DNA from: Weissella diestrammenae
Lineage (GTDB): Bacteria > Bacillota > Bacilli > Lactobacillales > Lactobacillaceae
Direction of reading: 5' to 3'
Assembly (NCBI RefSeq): GCF_014397255.1
Contig: NZ_CP060724.1
Coordinates: 1,178,001 to 1,242,000 of the forward strand
Length of the DNA: 64,000 bases
The position numbers were made by a program, and so were the translations under genes. Below, in pieces: positions 47,424-57,045 of the stretch (the stretch's first letter is position 1; each line of letters opens with the position of its first letter). The notes beneath the pieces were generated by a model. It ran no database searches and was not told where the DNA came from. It worked only from the letters and a program-made list of their open reading frames with translations.

Positions 47424-48104
47424 ATGCCAGTACTTATATGGTGTGAGATTAGAAGAGAGTTGTTGACATTTAAGAGCATCATTGTAGTCGCTTTTATTGT
47501 CAGTTTGTCGGTCTTTATTGGTGAGTTTGGGGCGAATGTAAAAGATGCTTTACCAAATGGTGATTCTTCAATCTATACGAGCTTATTTTCATTATTTGCG
47601 TTATTTGGTTTTATATTTTCGATGATGATTTTTTCAGGCATTGTAGCGTCTGAAATTGAATCTGGTACGATTCGATTGATACTACCATATTTCGACCGAA
47701 AGTTGATTTATATTGCACGGTGGCTAGCAATATTTAGTTATTTTATCTTTCTTATCATCACGTCAATTGTTATTGTTTCTTTTTTAAAAATGCAGTTTCT
47801 CATTCCTTGGGGATTGTTTGGCAAAACAGCCTGCTTTTTTGCATATTGTTCTAGTGTCGTGATGTTTGTGTCGAGTTCATTTTCAAAGGTTAAAACTGCA
47901 AATTTTATTGGTGTGCTAATTGGTATTGGGTCATTAATTGTATACATTGCTGATAGAATTGATGGACATAGTTTTTTTCATTTCCTAGATTATTTGATGC
48001 CATACCAATATATAGATAATCCTAACGGCGGATTAATTTTAGTGACTTTGAGTATAATATTCGGGTTACTGGGATGGTTTGTATTGACGAAAAAGGAAGT
48101 TTAG
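47424..48104 (+). CDS. ABC-2 type transporter permease, bacteriocin immunity/export
   Basis: 226 residues with six predicted membrane helices. ASEIESGTIRLILPYFDRKLIYIARW, after the second helix, is the coupling region typical of ABC-2 permeases. It starts 3 bp after the PH gene and is followed directly by its ATPase. In the lacticin Q and aureocin A53 systems such a transporter removes the peptide from the membrane and secretes it. Codon use is AT-rich like the rest of the cassette. Confidence 0.8.
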   Translation: MPVLIWCEIRRELLTFKSIIVVAFIVSLSVFIGEFGANVKDALPNGDSSIYTSLFSLFALFGFIFSMMIFSGIVASEIESGTIRLILPYFDRKLIYIARWLAIFSYFIFLIITSIVIVSFLKMQFLIPWGLFGKTACFFAYCSSVVMFVSSSFSKVKTANFIGVLIGIGSLIVYIADRIDGHSFFHFLDYLMPYQYIDNPNGGLILVTLSIIFGLLGWFVLTKKEV

Positions 48105-48106
48105 TA

Positions 48107-48964
48107 ATGATAGAGGTCAAAGGATTAGATAAAAGTTTTCATGGAAATCAAATTTTAAATGGTATCAATCTTAAGGTTGATAATGGGAGGATTACCGCAT
48201 TAATTGGGAAAAATGGTGCTGGTAAATCAACATTAATTGGCTGTGTTTGTCATTATTTTGAAATTGATGCGGGTAGTATTTTAAATGCAGATGTATCCGT
48301 TATGCCAGATGTCGATAATCTATATCGTGATATGACGGGACGGCAGTTTTTGAAATATATGACACGTATTAAAAGAAAAGGGACTTTTGATTATTTAAGT
48401 ATGGTGAAGAGATTAGGTATTGTTGAGGAATTGGACAACAAGATCAAATCGTATTCATTTGGGATGAAATAGAAAGTGAATTTTATTCAAGCTTGTTTGG
48501 GTGATTATGACACATTTATTTTTGATGAACCGACATCTGGTGTCGATGTAGAATCCGCTGTAATAATGATGAAAATAATAAAAGAAATTAAGTCCCGAGG
48601 CGCAGCAATTTTGTTGACTTCGCATAACATTGAGGAACTACAGGAAGCTAGTGATTATATTTATTTCATTAATCAAGGTGTGATAGAACAAGCGGGTACG
48701 GTCAAAGAGATTTTAAGTTATTCACGTCATGATGCTACGGTTGAATATGTATTAGTACCTCAATCGATTGAGAAAATGGCTGCATATTTAGACGAAAGCG
48801 CAGAAAATGATTACTATATTCACGAAAATGTCATTGTCATGGCTTTCTCAAATATAAATGCGATGAATTGTTTTTTAAAGTCACTGGTATTCAATAACAT
48901 AATTCTGATTGAGATTTATCAATCCAATAAGAAACTGAAAGATGTTCTTTTTGCAGCAGATTAA
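48107..48964 (+). pseudogene. ABC transporter ATPase with internal amber codon
   Basis: The ATG at 48107 has AAGGAAG upstream. Walker A GKNGAGKST is near residues 34-42. At codon 122 (48470-48472) a TAG interrupts the frame right after the signature-motif equivalent SFGMK. The same frame then continues KVNFIQACLGDYDTFIFDEPTSGVD with Walker B, the switch histidine and a normal C-terminus (285 codons in all). CAG or CAA (Gln), the usual residue in GMKQK, would need a single change; C to T in CAG gives exactly this codon. Without read-through the ATPase is inactive. Confidence 0.88.
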
Positions 48965-49045
48965 GTTGATGTTTTTTGTGAGACCAACGAGTATGTCAAT
49001 ATTAGTGCTTGATAGCGTTTTTTAACTGCTGATAATTGAATAGGC

Positions 49046-49062
49046 ATCGATGAAAAACTGGA
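49046..49062 (+). repeat. right copy of 17-bp direct repeat flanking the bacteriocin cassette
   Basis: ATCGATGAAAAACTGGA, identical to 45063-45079; looser similarity runs from TGATAA (49030) to TTTAAT (49079). It lies between the ATPase gene and folC. Confidence 0.8.
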
Positions 49063-49153
49063 AATGCAGTATCTTTAATTCATTTGGTAGTACTTAACGA
49101 ATGTTATCAATTTTGATATGATAAGAAAAACATTTGAATGAAGGTAGCGAATA

Positions 49154-50464
49154 ATGATTGATGATTATCCAGCGGCAATTGCATTAATTCATGGCCGGCA
49201 TAAATGGCAAAAAACAAATACATTTGCGCGGATTGCAGCCCTGCTCGCACAACTGGGTAACCCACAAAAAGGGCTAAAATACATTCATATTACCGGTACC
49301 AATGGTAAAGGTTCGGTTGCCAAAATGACAGCATCAATGCTACAGGCACATGGGTTAAATGTTGGCCTATTTACGTCACCATTTATCATGCGATTTAATG
49401 AGCGAATTCAAATCAATGGCGAGCCAATTCCAGACGCAACACTAACGCGGATTATGCAACGCATTGAACCGATTTTGCAACAAATGGATGCCACCTTTAC
49501 TGATGGTGGCCCAACTGAGTTTGAAACGTTGACGGCAGCTATGTTTGTGTATTTTTCTGAACAGGATGTGGATGTCGTTGTTTTAGAAGTCGGCATTGGT
49601 GGCACTTGGGACACGACGAATATCATTAAGGATAAACTGGTTTCAGTGATTACAACGATTGGCTTAGATCATCAAAAAATTCTTGGGCAAACAATGCCTG
49701 AAATTGCTGAGCAAAAGGCCGGTATTATTCACAAAAATCGACCTACGATTATTGGAAAATTACCAGAAGCAGCTCAAGCTGTGATTCAGCAAGCGGCGGG
49801 CGAACTATTCGTGTTAGGTCAAGATTTCAGCAGTTCAAATGGTCAAATTCAACGTCCTTGGGGACAAAGTTTTGATTTCTCAGATCGGTATGGTGAGATA
49901 GCCGATATTTTTCTTGATTTAATGGGCGATTATCAACAGGATAATGCAGCAGTTGCAATTGAGACTGTTTGGGTCGTGATGCAAGCATTAGGGCGATCAA
50001 TCAATGTCGCGAACATGCGAGAAGCGTTGACAACGGTTCAATGGCCAGCTAGATTTGAGAAAGTTAGTGTGCAGCCATTAATCGTTTTAGATGGTGCACA
50101 TAACCCAGCGGGGATCGCAGCACTTTCGTCAACTTTACAAACGCATTTTAGCAATCGAACGATTTATTTGATGGTCGGGGTATTAGCTGATAAAAATTAT
50201 CCGTTGATGTTGCACGAGTTAGCGCAAATTTCTGGTGTGAAATTAAGTGTTGTTGGTTTTCAGGCACCAAATCAACGAGAATCAATCGATCCACATCAAA
50301 TTCAAATTGATTTTCCAGAGTTAAAAGTAACGACTTTTGATGATTGGCACATTGGCGTGCAAACAATAATCAGTGAGATGGATTTAGCTCAGGATATGAT
50401 TGTTGTTTCAGGTTCGCTATATTTTGTATCGGAGATTCGAACGTGGTTGATGCAAAAAAAGTGA
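49154..50464 (+). CDS. folC: folylpolyglutamate synthase/dihydrofolate synthase
   Basis: 436 residues of the Mur-ligase-like family. The P-loop is GTNGKGSVAK (48-57); LFTSPFI, EVGIGGTWDTTN and DGAHNPAG are further signatures. It adds glutamate to folates. GAAGGTAG precedes the ATG and a TATGATAAG-like -10 lies about 30 bp further up. valS-folC is a common gene order in lactobacilli, so the 4-kb bacteriocin segment looks like an insertion. Folate supply links it functionally with the folT riboswitch gene at 7.2 kb. Confidence 0.93.
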   Translation: MIDDYPAAIALIHGRHKWQKTNTFARIAALLAQLGNPQKGLKYIHITGTNGKGSVAKMTASMLQAHGLNVGLFTSPFIMRFNERIQINGEPIPDATLTRIMQRIEPILQQMDATFTDGGPTEFETLTAAMFVYFSEQDVDVVVLEVGIGGTWDTTNIIKDKLVSVITTIGLDHQKILGQTMPEIAEQKAGIIHKNRPTIIGKLPEAAQAVIQQAAGELFVLGQDFSSSNGQIQRPWGQSFDFSDRYGEIADIFLDLMGDYQQDNAAVAIETVWVVMQALGRSINVANMREALTTVQWPARFEKVSVQPLIVLDGAHNPAGIAALSSTLQTHFSNRTIYLMVGVLADKNYPLMLHELAQISGVKLSVVGFQAPNQRESIDPHQIQIDFPELKVTTFDDWHIGVQTIISEMDLAQDMIVVSGSLYFVSEIRTWLMQKK

Positions 50465-50564
50465 ATGATTAGTGAAATGTATTCGCTCAAAGTGAGGTTC
50501 AATGGTATGATAGAAAGGTTGCAAATGAGTTGTCGACAATACCATTTGAGGAGAGAAAATTAAT

Positions 50565-51935
50565 ATGGCAAAATTTAAAGCCCCAGTAATCAAAAATCAA
50601 GAATTTGAAGCAGAAGTTGTTGATCTAACGTACCAAGGAATGGGCGTCGTCAAATTCGAAGATTTTCCAGTTTTCGTAGTGGATGCTATTCCTGGCGAAG
50701 TTGTTCGTGTGGGGATTACCAAGGTTCAAACAAATTTCGCATTTGGACGTGTCATCAAACGTTTAAAAGAATCAGATGATCGTAACCATAATGTTGATCA
50801 AGCAACGCTAACAACGGGAATCGCCCCATTAGCAAATTTGACATATGCAGCTCAGTTACGATTTAAACAAAATCAAATCGAGCAATTGTTTAAAAAAATG
50901 CATATTGATGTGCCAGTCAATGAAACCATTGGGATGGAAAATCCAATCGGTTACCGGAATAAGGCTCAAGTCCCAGTTCGAACTGTTCGGGGTGAGCTGA
51001 CAACCGGATTTTACCGGCGTAACTCGCATATCCTAGTACCAATTGAAGATTACTATATTCAAGATCCAGAAATTGATAAGGCAATTGTCGTGATTCGCGA
51101 CCTCATGCGCCGCTATCAGTTGGATGCTTATGATGAAGCGACTCATTCTGGTGAAATTCGAACGGTTATGGTTCGTCGTGGATATTACAGTCATGAAATG
51201 ATGGTTGTCATTGTGACGCGTCGTAATAAACTACCAGTGGCAGAATTGTTAATTGAAGGGATTAAGCAAGCCTTGCCTGAAGTAAAGTCAATCATTCAAA
51301 ATGTTAATTCAGAAAAGACTAACGTTATTTTGGGTAAGACGAATAAAACGTTGTGGGGTGCAGATTATATTTCAGACACGCTCTTTGGTAAAACGTTTGA
51401 AATTGGACCAATGTCATTCTATCAAGTTAATCCACAGACAACAGAAGTGCTATATGGTTTAGCAGTTGAAAAAGCGGCATTGACTGGTGATGAAATGGTG
51501 ATTGACGCTTATTCTGGAATCGGAACCATTTCATTGTCAGTTGCTGATAAGGTTAAAGAAGTTATCGGCGTTGAAATTGTACCGGGTGCCGTTGCGGACG
51601 CAAAACGTAATGCAAAAATTAACGGTATCGATAACGTCAAATTTGAGTTGGGTAAAGCAGAAGAGAAAATGGTTGAATGGCAGGCGGCAGATGTCAAACC
51701 TGATGTCATTTTCGTTGATCCACCACGTAAAGGATTGACGCCTGAATTGATTACCGCTGCGACGGAAATGCAGCCAAAAAAGATTGTTTATATCTCATGT
51801 AATCCTGCTACGCTTGCACGGGATGCGGCGCAATTGATTGAATCTGGTTATCAAATTGATGGTGCCGTTCAACCAATTGATCAGTTCCCACAAACAACGC
51901 ATATTGAATCAGTCACTGTTTTCTTGAAAAAGTAG
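50565..51935 (+). CDS. rlmD: 23S rRNA (uracil-5-)-methyltransferase, RumA/RlmD type
   Basis: 456 residues with an N-terminal TRAM domain (about 5-65) and a SAM methyltransferase domain: YSGIGTISLSVAD (motif I), FVDPPRKG and the catalytic C412 in YISCNPATLARD. It methylates C5 of a uridine in 23S rRNA. The four-cysteine Fe-S cluster of enterobacterial RlmD is absent, as in Gram-positive RlmCD enzymes, so either U747 or U1939 (or both) could be the target. Confidence 0.9.
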   Translation: MAKFKAPVIKNQEFEAEVVDLTYQGMGVVKFEDFPVFVVDAIPGEVVRVGITKVQTNFAFGRVIKRLKESDDRNHNVDQATLTTGIAPLANLTYAAQLRFKQNQIEQLFKKMHIDVPVNETIGMENPIGYRNKAQVPVRTVRGELTTGFYRRNSHILVPIEDYYIQDPEIDKAIVVIRDLMRRYQLDAYDEATHSGEIRTVMVRRGYYSHEMMVVIVTRRNKLPVAELLIEGIKQALPEVKSIIQNVNSEKTNVILGKTNKTLWGADYISDTLFGKTFEIGPMSFYQVNPQTTEVLYGLAVEKAALTGDEMVIDAYSGIGTISLSVADKVKEVIGVEIVPGAVADAKRNAKINGIDNVKFELGKAEEKMVEWQAADVKPDVIFVDPPRKGLTPELITAATEMQPKKIVYISCNPATLARDAAQLIESGYQIDGAVQPIDQFPQTTHIESVTVFLKK

Positions 51936-51967
51936 TCTTGATTTGTTCTAGTAAATAAAATGAATGA

Positions 51968-52030
51968 CGTTATTGAATGTTAATCGGTCATTGTTGTGGC
52001 AAATGATTAGTATTCAATGACGTTTTTTCA
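51968..52030 (+). terminator. terminator after the RlmD gene
   Basis: GACGTTATTGAAT pairs with ATTCAATGACGTT across a large loop and ends in six T. Confidence 0.7.
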
Positions 52031-52183
52031 TGCGTTAAAAGTATAACGGTATTTATTTTTTCGATGAGTGGTAAGGTACATGAATAATATATCTTTCTTT
52101 TGAAAATTGATGCCATAAGAATTCGAATGAATAATCAATGTTATAATTAGGTAACACATTGTAATAACGACTGGAGGATTATC

Positions 52184-53176
52184 ATGGGATTAAAGTTGGG
52201 GATCATTGGGACGAATTGGATTACCAAAATGTTTGTTGAAGCAGCAATGGAAACACAAAAATATCAGTTGCATGCAGTTTATTCACGACATCAAACGACT
52301 GGTGAGGCATTTGCTAACGAATTTTCACATGAAATACCCGTTTTTACGAATTTAGATACCTTTCTCCAAAGTGGCATTGAAGTGGTATACATTGCGTCAC
52401 CCAATCGGCTGCACTTCGAACAAGTTAAAGCAGCGCTGAACGCTGGTATTGAGGTCATCGTTGAAAAATCAGCGTTTGACAATGTACAGCAATATGAAGA
52501 AATTTATTCTTTGTTGCAACAACACCCAAAACAGCATTTATTTGAAGCTGCACGCCATGTTCATCAAGATAATTTCAAAGCAATTGAGGCGCAGGTCGCA
52601 AAAATGCCACATATTTCAGGGGCTACATTGGTCTATGAGAAATATTCTTCACGATTTGATGCCTATTTAGCAGGTGAGGTGCCAAATGTCTTGTCCCCAG
52701 AATTTTCGGCAGGGGCGTTGACAGATTTAGGTATTTATCCACTTTATGCGGCCATTAAATTGTTTGGCTTGCCAAAAGAACAATTCTATTTTGCGACAAT
52801 GTTGACAACTGGTTCTGATGGTCGGGGAACTGTCATCTTAAGATATGATGACTTTGATGTCACATTGATTTTTGGTAAAGGTGCAAATTCATACTTGGCA
52901 TCAGAAATTTTAGGTTATCGTGATACGATTACAATTGATAATATCGCTGAACTAAATGACATTCAGTATAATGATGGACAAGGAGAAATTGTTCAGTTAG
53001 GACAGCATGCACCGGCTAATCCAATGGTTGCTGAAGCTGAAAAATTTGCTGCCATTATGTTGAACCCTGAAGCTAACCAAGTGATTTATGATAAACTAAT
53101 TCTTTTGAGTCAGCGGGTTAACTTGGTATTGACGAAATTACGACAATCAGCGGGGATTCAATTCCCGACTGATTAA
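52184..53176 (+). CDS. Gfo/Idh/MocA-family oxidoreductase
   Basis: 330 residues. KLGIIGTNWITK is the dinucleotide loop (one glycine replaced) and VEKSAFDNVQQYEE takes the place of the usual EKP motif: the proline is serine-alanine here. The C-terminal half is the substrate domain. Substrate unknown; members act on sugars, inositol or biliverdin-like compounds. GGAGGATTATC precedes the ATG. It may be co-transcribed with the helicase 38 bp downstream, but no functional link is evident. Confidence 0.85.
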   Translation: MGLKLGIIGTNWITKMFVEAAMETQKYQLHAVYSRHQTTGEAFANEFSHEIPVFTNLDTFLQSGIEVVYIASPNRLHFEQVKAALNAGIEVIVEKSAFDNVQQYEEIYSLLQQHPKQHLFEAARHVHQDNFKAIEAQVAKMPHISGATLVYEKYSSRFDAYLAGEVPNVLSPEFSAGALTDLGIYPLYAAIKLFGLPKEQFYFATMLTTGSDGRGTVILRYDDFDVTLIFGKGANSYLASEILGYRDTITIDNIAELNDIQYNDGQGEIVQLGQHAPANPMVAEAEKFAAIMLNPEANQVIYDKLILLSQRVNLVLTKLRQSAGIQFPTD

Positions 53177-53214
53177 TAAAGAGACATAAAAAAGAGAGTA
53201 AACGGTGGTTATGA

Positions 53215-54570
53215 ATGGATTCAAGATTTGAAGAACATCTCGAACAAGTTGGCTTTAACACACTAACGCCGATTCAACTAGCTGTCGCAGATGATTTGGT
53301 GACAGGACAGTCGATAGATGCGCTTGCACCAACTGGTACTGGAAAAACATTGGCATTTACGTGGCCAATCCTCCCCAAAATTGTACCGGGTGATGGGGAA
53401 CAATTATTAGTTTTAGCGCCATCACAGGAATTAGCGATGCAAACGACACGTGTAATGCGGGAATGGGCATCAATTTTAGGCTTGAAAGTCTTAGCAGTTA
53501 CCGGTGGTGCCAATGTCAAACGTCAAATTGATAGTTTGAAAAAACATCCCGAGGTACTGGTTGGAACGCCTGGTCGAGTTCATGAATTAGTGGCTAATGG
53601 TAAATTAAAGCTACAACGTTTACGGACGCTAATTGTTGATGAAGCTGATGTCTTATTACGAGAAGAAACGGCTGATCAGATTACGGACATTTGGCAATCA
53701 ATCGCGGATAGTGAGATTCAGGTTGCCTTGTTTGGTGCAACTGAATTAGATGCTGGCAAGGCTGAAACAATTTTTGAACGTGTGTTTAAGCGCATTGACC
53801 AACGAGATGTCACGATACCGGTCACGATTACACATACATTTATGCCAACTGCCAATGATCAAAAAAATAAACGTTTACGACAACTAGCCAGTCGGAAAAA
53901 TTTTCAAGCTATTGTTTTCTTCAATACAACTAAGGCTTTGAAAACGACGGCTAGCTTCTTGGCACATGAACATGTTGCAATGGCTACATTAGTTCGTGGC
54001 GATTCGAGTTCCACCCGGGCAACCGCACTCGCTAATTTTAGGAATGGCAAAGCTAAGTTTCTATTAACAACGGACGTGGCTGCACGTGGTTTGGATATTC
54101 AAGATTTACCAGCGGTACTTAATTTTGATGTGGCTCGAGATGGTGAAACGTATACGCATCGTGCTGGACGAACTGGCCGAATGGGGCATCAAGGTGTGGT
54201 TGTCACTTTTGGAAACGATCACGATTTGCGTGATTTAAAGCGTCAGATTCAGGTTGATATTCAGGTCATAACGCTTTCGGAGTTACTAGGGCAAGTTGGT
54301 CCGGCTGAGCAATCACAAAATGCGTCAAAAGAACGGCATTCAAAGGCGATAAATCAAAAACAAGCTACTGACGTGAAACAAAGCGTTAAATCAGAGAAGA
54401 CGTTATCGCGTCAAAAAACGAGTGTTCATTCTAAACCCACATTAAAAGGACATGTTTCGCCAAAAAAGGATGACGATGAAATTTCGCCACGGCAAGCTCG
54501 TTTAGCAAAGCAAAAAAAGGCAAAACGTAGGCATCAAAAAGATAAAGGTAAGCCACGGCGAAAAGAATAG
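53215..54570 (+). CDS. DEAD-box RNA helicase
   Basis: 451 residues. Motifs are Q (TPIQ, 18-21), I APTGTGKT (38-45), II DEAD (142-145) and VI HRAGRTGRMG. Motif III is GATEL where most family members have SAT. The last 90 residues are lysine/glutamine-rich and basic, an RNA-binding tail. It resembles the CshB/YfmL-like helicases that assist ribosome assembly and cold growth. ATG 53215 has weak spacing; an out-of-frame ATG at 53211 precedes it. Confidence 0.88.
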   Translation: MDSRFEEHLEQVGFNTLTPIQLAVADDLVTGQSIDALAPTGTGKTLAFTWPILPKIVPGDGEQLLVLAPSQELAMQTTRVMREWASILGLKVLAVTGGANVKRQIDSLKKHPEVLVGTPGRVHELVANGKLKLQRLRTLIVDEADVLLREETADQITDIWQSIADSEIQVALFGATELDAGKAETIFERVFKRIDQRDVTIPVTITHTFMPTANDQKNKRLRQLASRKNFQAIVFFNTTKALKTTASFLAHEHVAMATLVRGDSSSTRATALANFRNGKAKFLLTTDVAARGLDIQDLPAVLNFDVARDGETYTHRAGRTGRMGHQGVVVTFGNDHDLRDLKRQIQVDIQVITLSELLGQVGPAEQSQNASKERHSKAINQKQATDVKQSVKSEKTLSRQKTSVHSKPTLKGHVSPKKDDDEISPRQARLAKQKKAKRRHQKDKGKPRRKE

Positions 54571-54581
54571 TACGATGAATT

Positions 54582-54621
54582 AAGCGATATTTTGTGAAAA
54601 ATCATAAAATGTCGTTTTTTT
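54582..54621 (+). terminator. helicase terminator
   Basis: AAGCGATATTTTGTG pairs with CATAAAATGTCGTTT (some G-U) followed by a T-run. Confidence 0.85.
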
Positions 54622-54633
54622 AAGGCTATTTTA

Positions 54634-54663
54634 TGTTAAAATTATGCAATAAGAATGCATAAA
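54634..54663 (+). promoter_or_regulatory. folD operon extended -10 promoter and dyad
   Basis: TGTTAAAAT (54634-54642) is an extended -10. Immediately after it, TTATGCA and TGCATAA (54643-54663) form an inverted repeat at the likely transcription start, a possible operator. Confidence 0.5.
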
Positions 54664-54691
54664 ATTTGATGATGTGTAGCTGGAGGACGAT

Positions 54692-55582
54692 ATGGCAGAA
54701 ATTATTGATGGTAAAGCAATCGCACAGCTTGTTCGACAAAAATTGGCAGAGCAAGTCGAGGTGTTAAAAACAAAAAGTATCGTTCCGGGCTTGACTGTAA
54801 TTATCGTTGGCGATGATCCAGCAAGTCAAATCTATGTACGAAATAAAGAACGTGCAGCGCAAAAAGTCGGGATCGCCCATCAAACAATTCGTTTGGCCGC
54901 AGATGTAACTGAAGCGTCGCTTTTGACAATTATTAAAAAATTAAATCAGGACGATCAAGTAGATGCGATTTTAGTTCAAAGTCCATTACCAAATCATCTC
55001 AATGAGCAGCTTGTTCAAGAGACAATTAGTCCAGAAAAGGATGTTGATGGTTTTAATCCAATTAATATCGGTAAATTGTATGCGAACCGACACGAGTATT
55101 ATCCAGTTGCGAACACACCAAAGGGTGTTATGACTTTATTAATGGCTCATCATGTACCATTACGAGGAAAGTTGGCGGTTGTTGTTGGCCGATCGATTTT
55201 GGTAGGGAAACCAATGCTATCGTTACTTGAAGCCGCTAATGCAAGTGTAGCGCTATTACATCGATATACACCAGACGATTTACGTCGTTCACTTTTGAAG
55301 CAGGCTGATATTGTCATTGTTGGAACCGGTATCCCCGGACTTGTAGTAGGTGACGATTTAAAATCAGGGGCGACAGTGATTGACGTTGGTATTAATCGGT
55401 TATCTGATGGGCAATTGGTTGGTGATGTCGACTTTGCTTCTGCACAAGCGGTTGCTGGTGCAATTACACCGGTTCCTGGGGGCGTTGGCCCCATGACGAT
55501 TGCTACCTTATTACAAACCACGGTTGAGTTAGCTGCACAGCATCATCAAATAGAATTGGCGGACAAATGGCAGATTATTTAA
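54692..55582 (+). CDS. folD: methylenetetrahydrofolate dehydrogenase/cyclohydrolase
   Basis: 296 residues, a standard FolD: YVRNKERAAQKVG with the catalytic lysine, QSPLPNHL, the GRSILVGKP NADP loop and PVPGGVGPMTIA near the end. It interconverts methylene-, methenyl- and formyl-tetrahydrofolate. TGGAGGA is the ribosome site. It is first of seven same-strand genes and overlaps xseA by 16 bp. Confidence 0.96.
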   Translation: MAEIIDGKAIAQLVRQKLAEQVEVLKTKSIVPGLTVIIVGDDPASQIYVRNKERAAQKVGIAHQTIRLAADVTEASLLTIIKKLNQDDQVDAILVQSPLPNHLNEQLVQETISPEKDVDGFNPINIGKLYANRHEYYPVANTPKGVMTLLMAHHVPLRGKLAVVVGRSILVGKPMLSLLEAANASVALLHRYTPDDLRRSLLKQADIVIVGTGIPGLVVGDDLKSGATVIDVGINRLSDGQLVGDVDFASAQAVAGAITPVPGGVGPMTIATLLQTTVELAAQHHQIELADKWQII

Positions 55583-56835
55583 CAGTTACCGCATTAACAA
55601 AATATTTAAAACGAAAATTCACTGCAGATCCGTATTTGCAGCAAGTGTATTTAACAGGCGAAGTTTCAAATTTTAGGCGTCGACCTCGCCACCAATATTT
55701 TTCACTTAAAGATGATAACGCGGTTATCAATGTTACCTTGTTTCAAGGGGTGTTTAATCAACTCCCATTTGAATTAACTGACGGCATGCAAGTCAACATT
55801 ATTGGCCACTTGGATTTATATGCACCTTCGGGAAATTATTCAATTTTAGTCGATAAAATTATGCCAGATGGCGTGGGTGCATTAGCACTTCAATTTGAAC
55901 AATTAAAAAATAAATTACAAACTGAAGGTGTTTTTAATCAGCTACAACGCCCAATACCAAAATTTCCGCAAAAGATTGCAGTAGTGACTTCGCCAAGTGG
56001 TGCAGTCATTCGAGATATTATGACAACGGTCCAAAGGCGTTACCCAATCGCTCAGATCTTTCTATATCCAGCGGTCGTTCAAGGAAAAGGTGCTGTACCC
56101 AGTATTATTAAACAACTTCAAAAAGTTGCTATACAAGACTATGATGTCCTAATTATTGGCCGAGGTGGCGGTTCGATTGAAGACCTATGGGCATTTAATG
56201 ATGAACAACTAGCACGTGAGCTAATTAAAATGCCAATGCCCATCATTAGTTCAGTGGGTCATGAAACTGATACAACGATTACTGACTTTGTTGCTGATCA
56301 ACGCGCGGCGACACCGACCGCAGCGGCAGAATTAGCTACGCCAATGCAACTCATTGATGTTTGGCAAACTAATGTTGATTTGCAAGGCCGTCTAACGACT
56401 TTAATGGCGCATCGCTTACAACAAATGGATGAGCGATTAAAACGTGTTCAAAGTAGTGTTGTATTAACAAGCCCTGCACGTTTATATGAAGGTGTTAGTC
56501 AAAGATTAGATATTGCAAAACATCAGTTAGAACAAAATTTTCAGCAAATTTTAAGTCTTAAACAGCATCAGTTAGCACTAACAAATCAACGCTTGATACC
56601 TAGTGCAACGCAAAAATTAGTTCAAAATCGACAAAAATTTGGTCAATTGGTTAATGCATTAAACTTAGTCAGTCCGTTAGCGGTCTTGGCACGTGGGTAT
56701 AGTGTGGTAACACAAGATGAACAGGTTGTTCGAACGGTTGATGCACTTGAGATAGATACGCAAATTAAGATTCGGGTAGCTGATGGGGATGTGAGCGCGG
56801 TTGTGACAGAAAAGAGAAAAAATAATGAGCAATAA
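55567..56835 (+). CDS. xseA: exodeoxyribonuclease VII large subunit
   Basis: 422 residues: an N-terminal OB fold ([23 protein letters not shown]), the catalytic core with [16 protein letters not shown] and [16 protein letters not shown], then a long coiled coil. With XseB it degrades single-stranded DNA. It overlaps folD (16 bp) and xseB (11 bp). Confidence 0.95.
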   Translation: MADYLTVTALTKYLKRKFTADPYLQQVYLTGEVSNFRRRPRHQYFSLKDDNAVINVTLFQGVFNQLPFELTDGMQVNIIGHLDLYAPSGNYSILVDKIMPDGVGALALQFEQLKNKLQTEGVFNQLQRPIPKFPQKIAVVTSPSGAVIRDIMTTVQRRYPIAQIFLYPAVVQGKGAVPSIIKQLQKVAIQDYDVLIIGRGGGSIEDLWAFNDEQLARELIKMPMPIISSVGHETDTTITDFVADQRAATPTAAAELATPMQLIDVWQTNVDLQGRLTTLMAHRLQQMDERLKRVQSSVVLTSPARLYEGVSQRLDIAKHQLEQNFQQILSLKQHQLALTNQRLIPSATQKLVQNRQKFGQLVNALNLVSPLAVLARGYSVVTQDEQVVRTVDALEIDTQIKIRVADGDVSAVVTEKRKNNEQ

Positions 56836-57043
56836 AAGTTTTGAAGAGAATTTAGCTGAGTTAGAACAAATTGTAAGTCGTCTTGAAAAGGGCGAGGTGC
56901 CATTAGAAGAAGCGATGACTGAGTTTGAGCGGGGAACAAAGCTTTCAAAAGAACTTGCGGCAACACTGCAAAAAGCTGAAAAGAACCTTACCAAAATTGT
57001 TAATGATGACGGAACAGTTGCTGATTTTAAAGCTGAGGACTAG
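56825..57043 (+). CDS. xseB: exodeoxyribonuclease VII small subunit
   Basis: 72 residues, helical, with the family signature [20 protein letters not shown] and [11 protein letters not shown]. It binds the coiled coil of XseA. It overlaps xseA by 11 bp and is followed after 2 bp by ispA. Confidence 0.95.
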   Translation: MSNKSFEENLAELEQIVSRLEKGEVPLEEAMTEFERGTKLSKELAATLQKAEKNLTKIVNDDGTVADFKAED

Positions 57044-57045
57044 TT

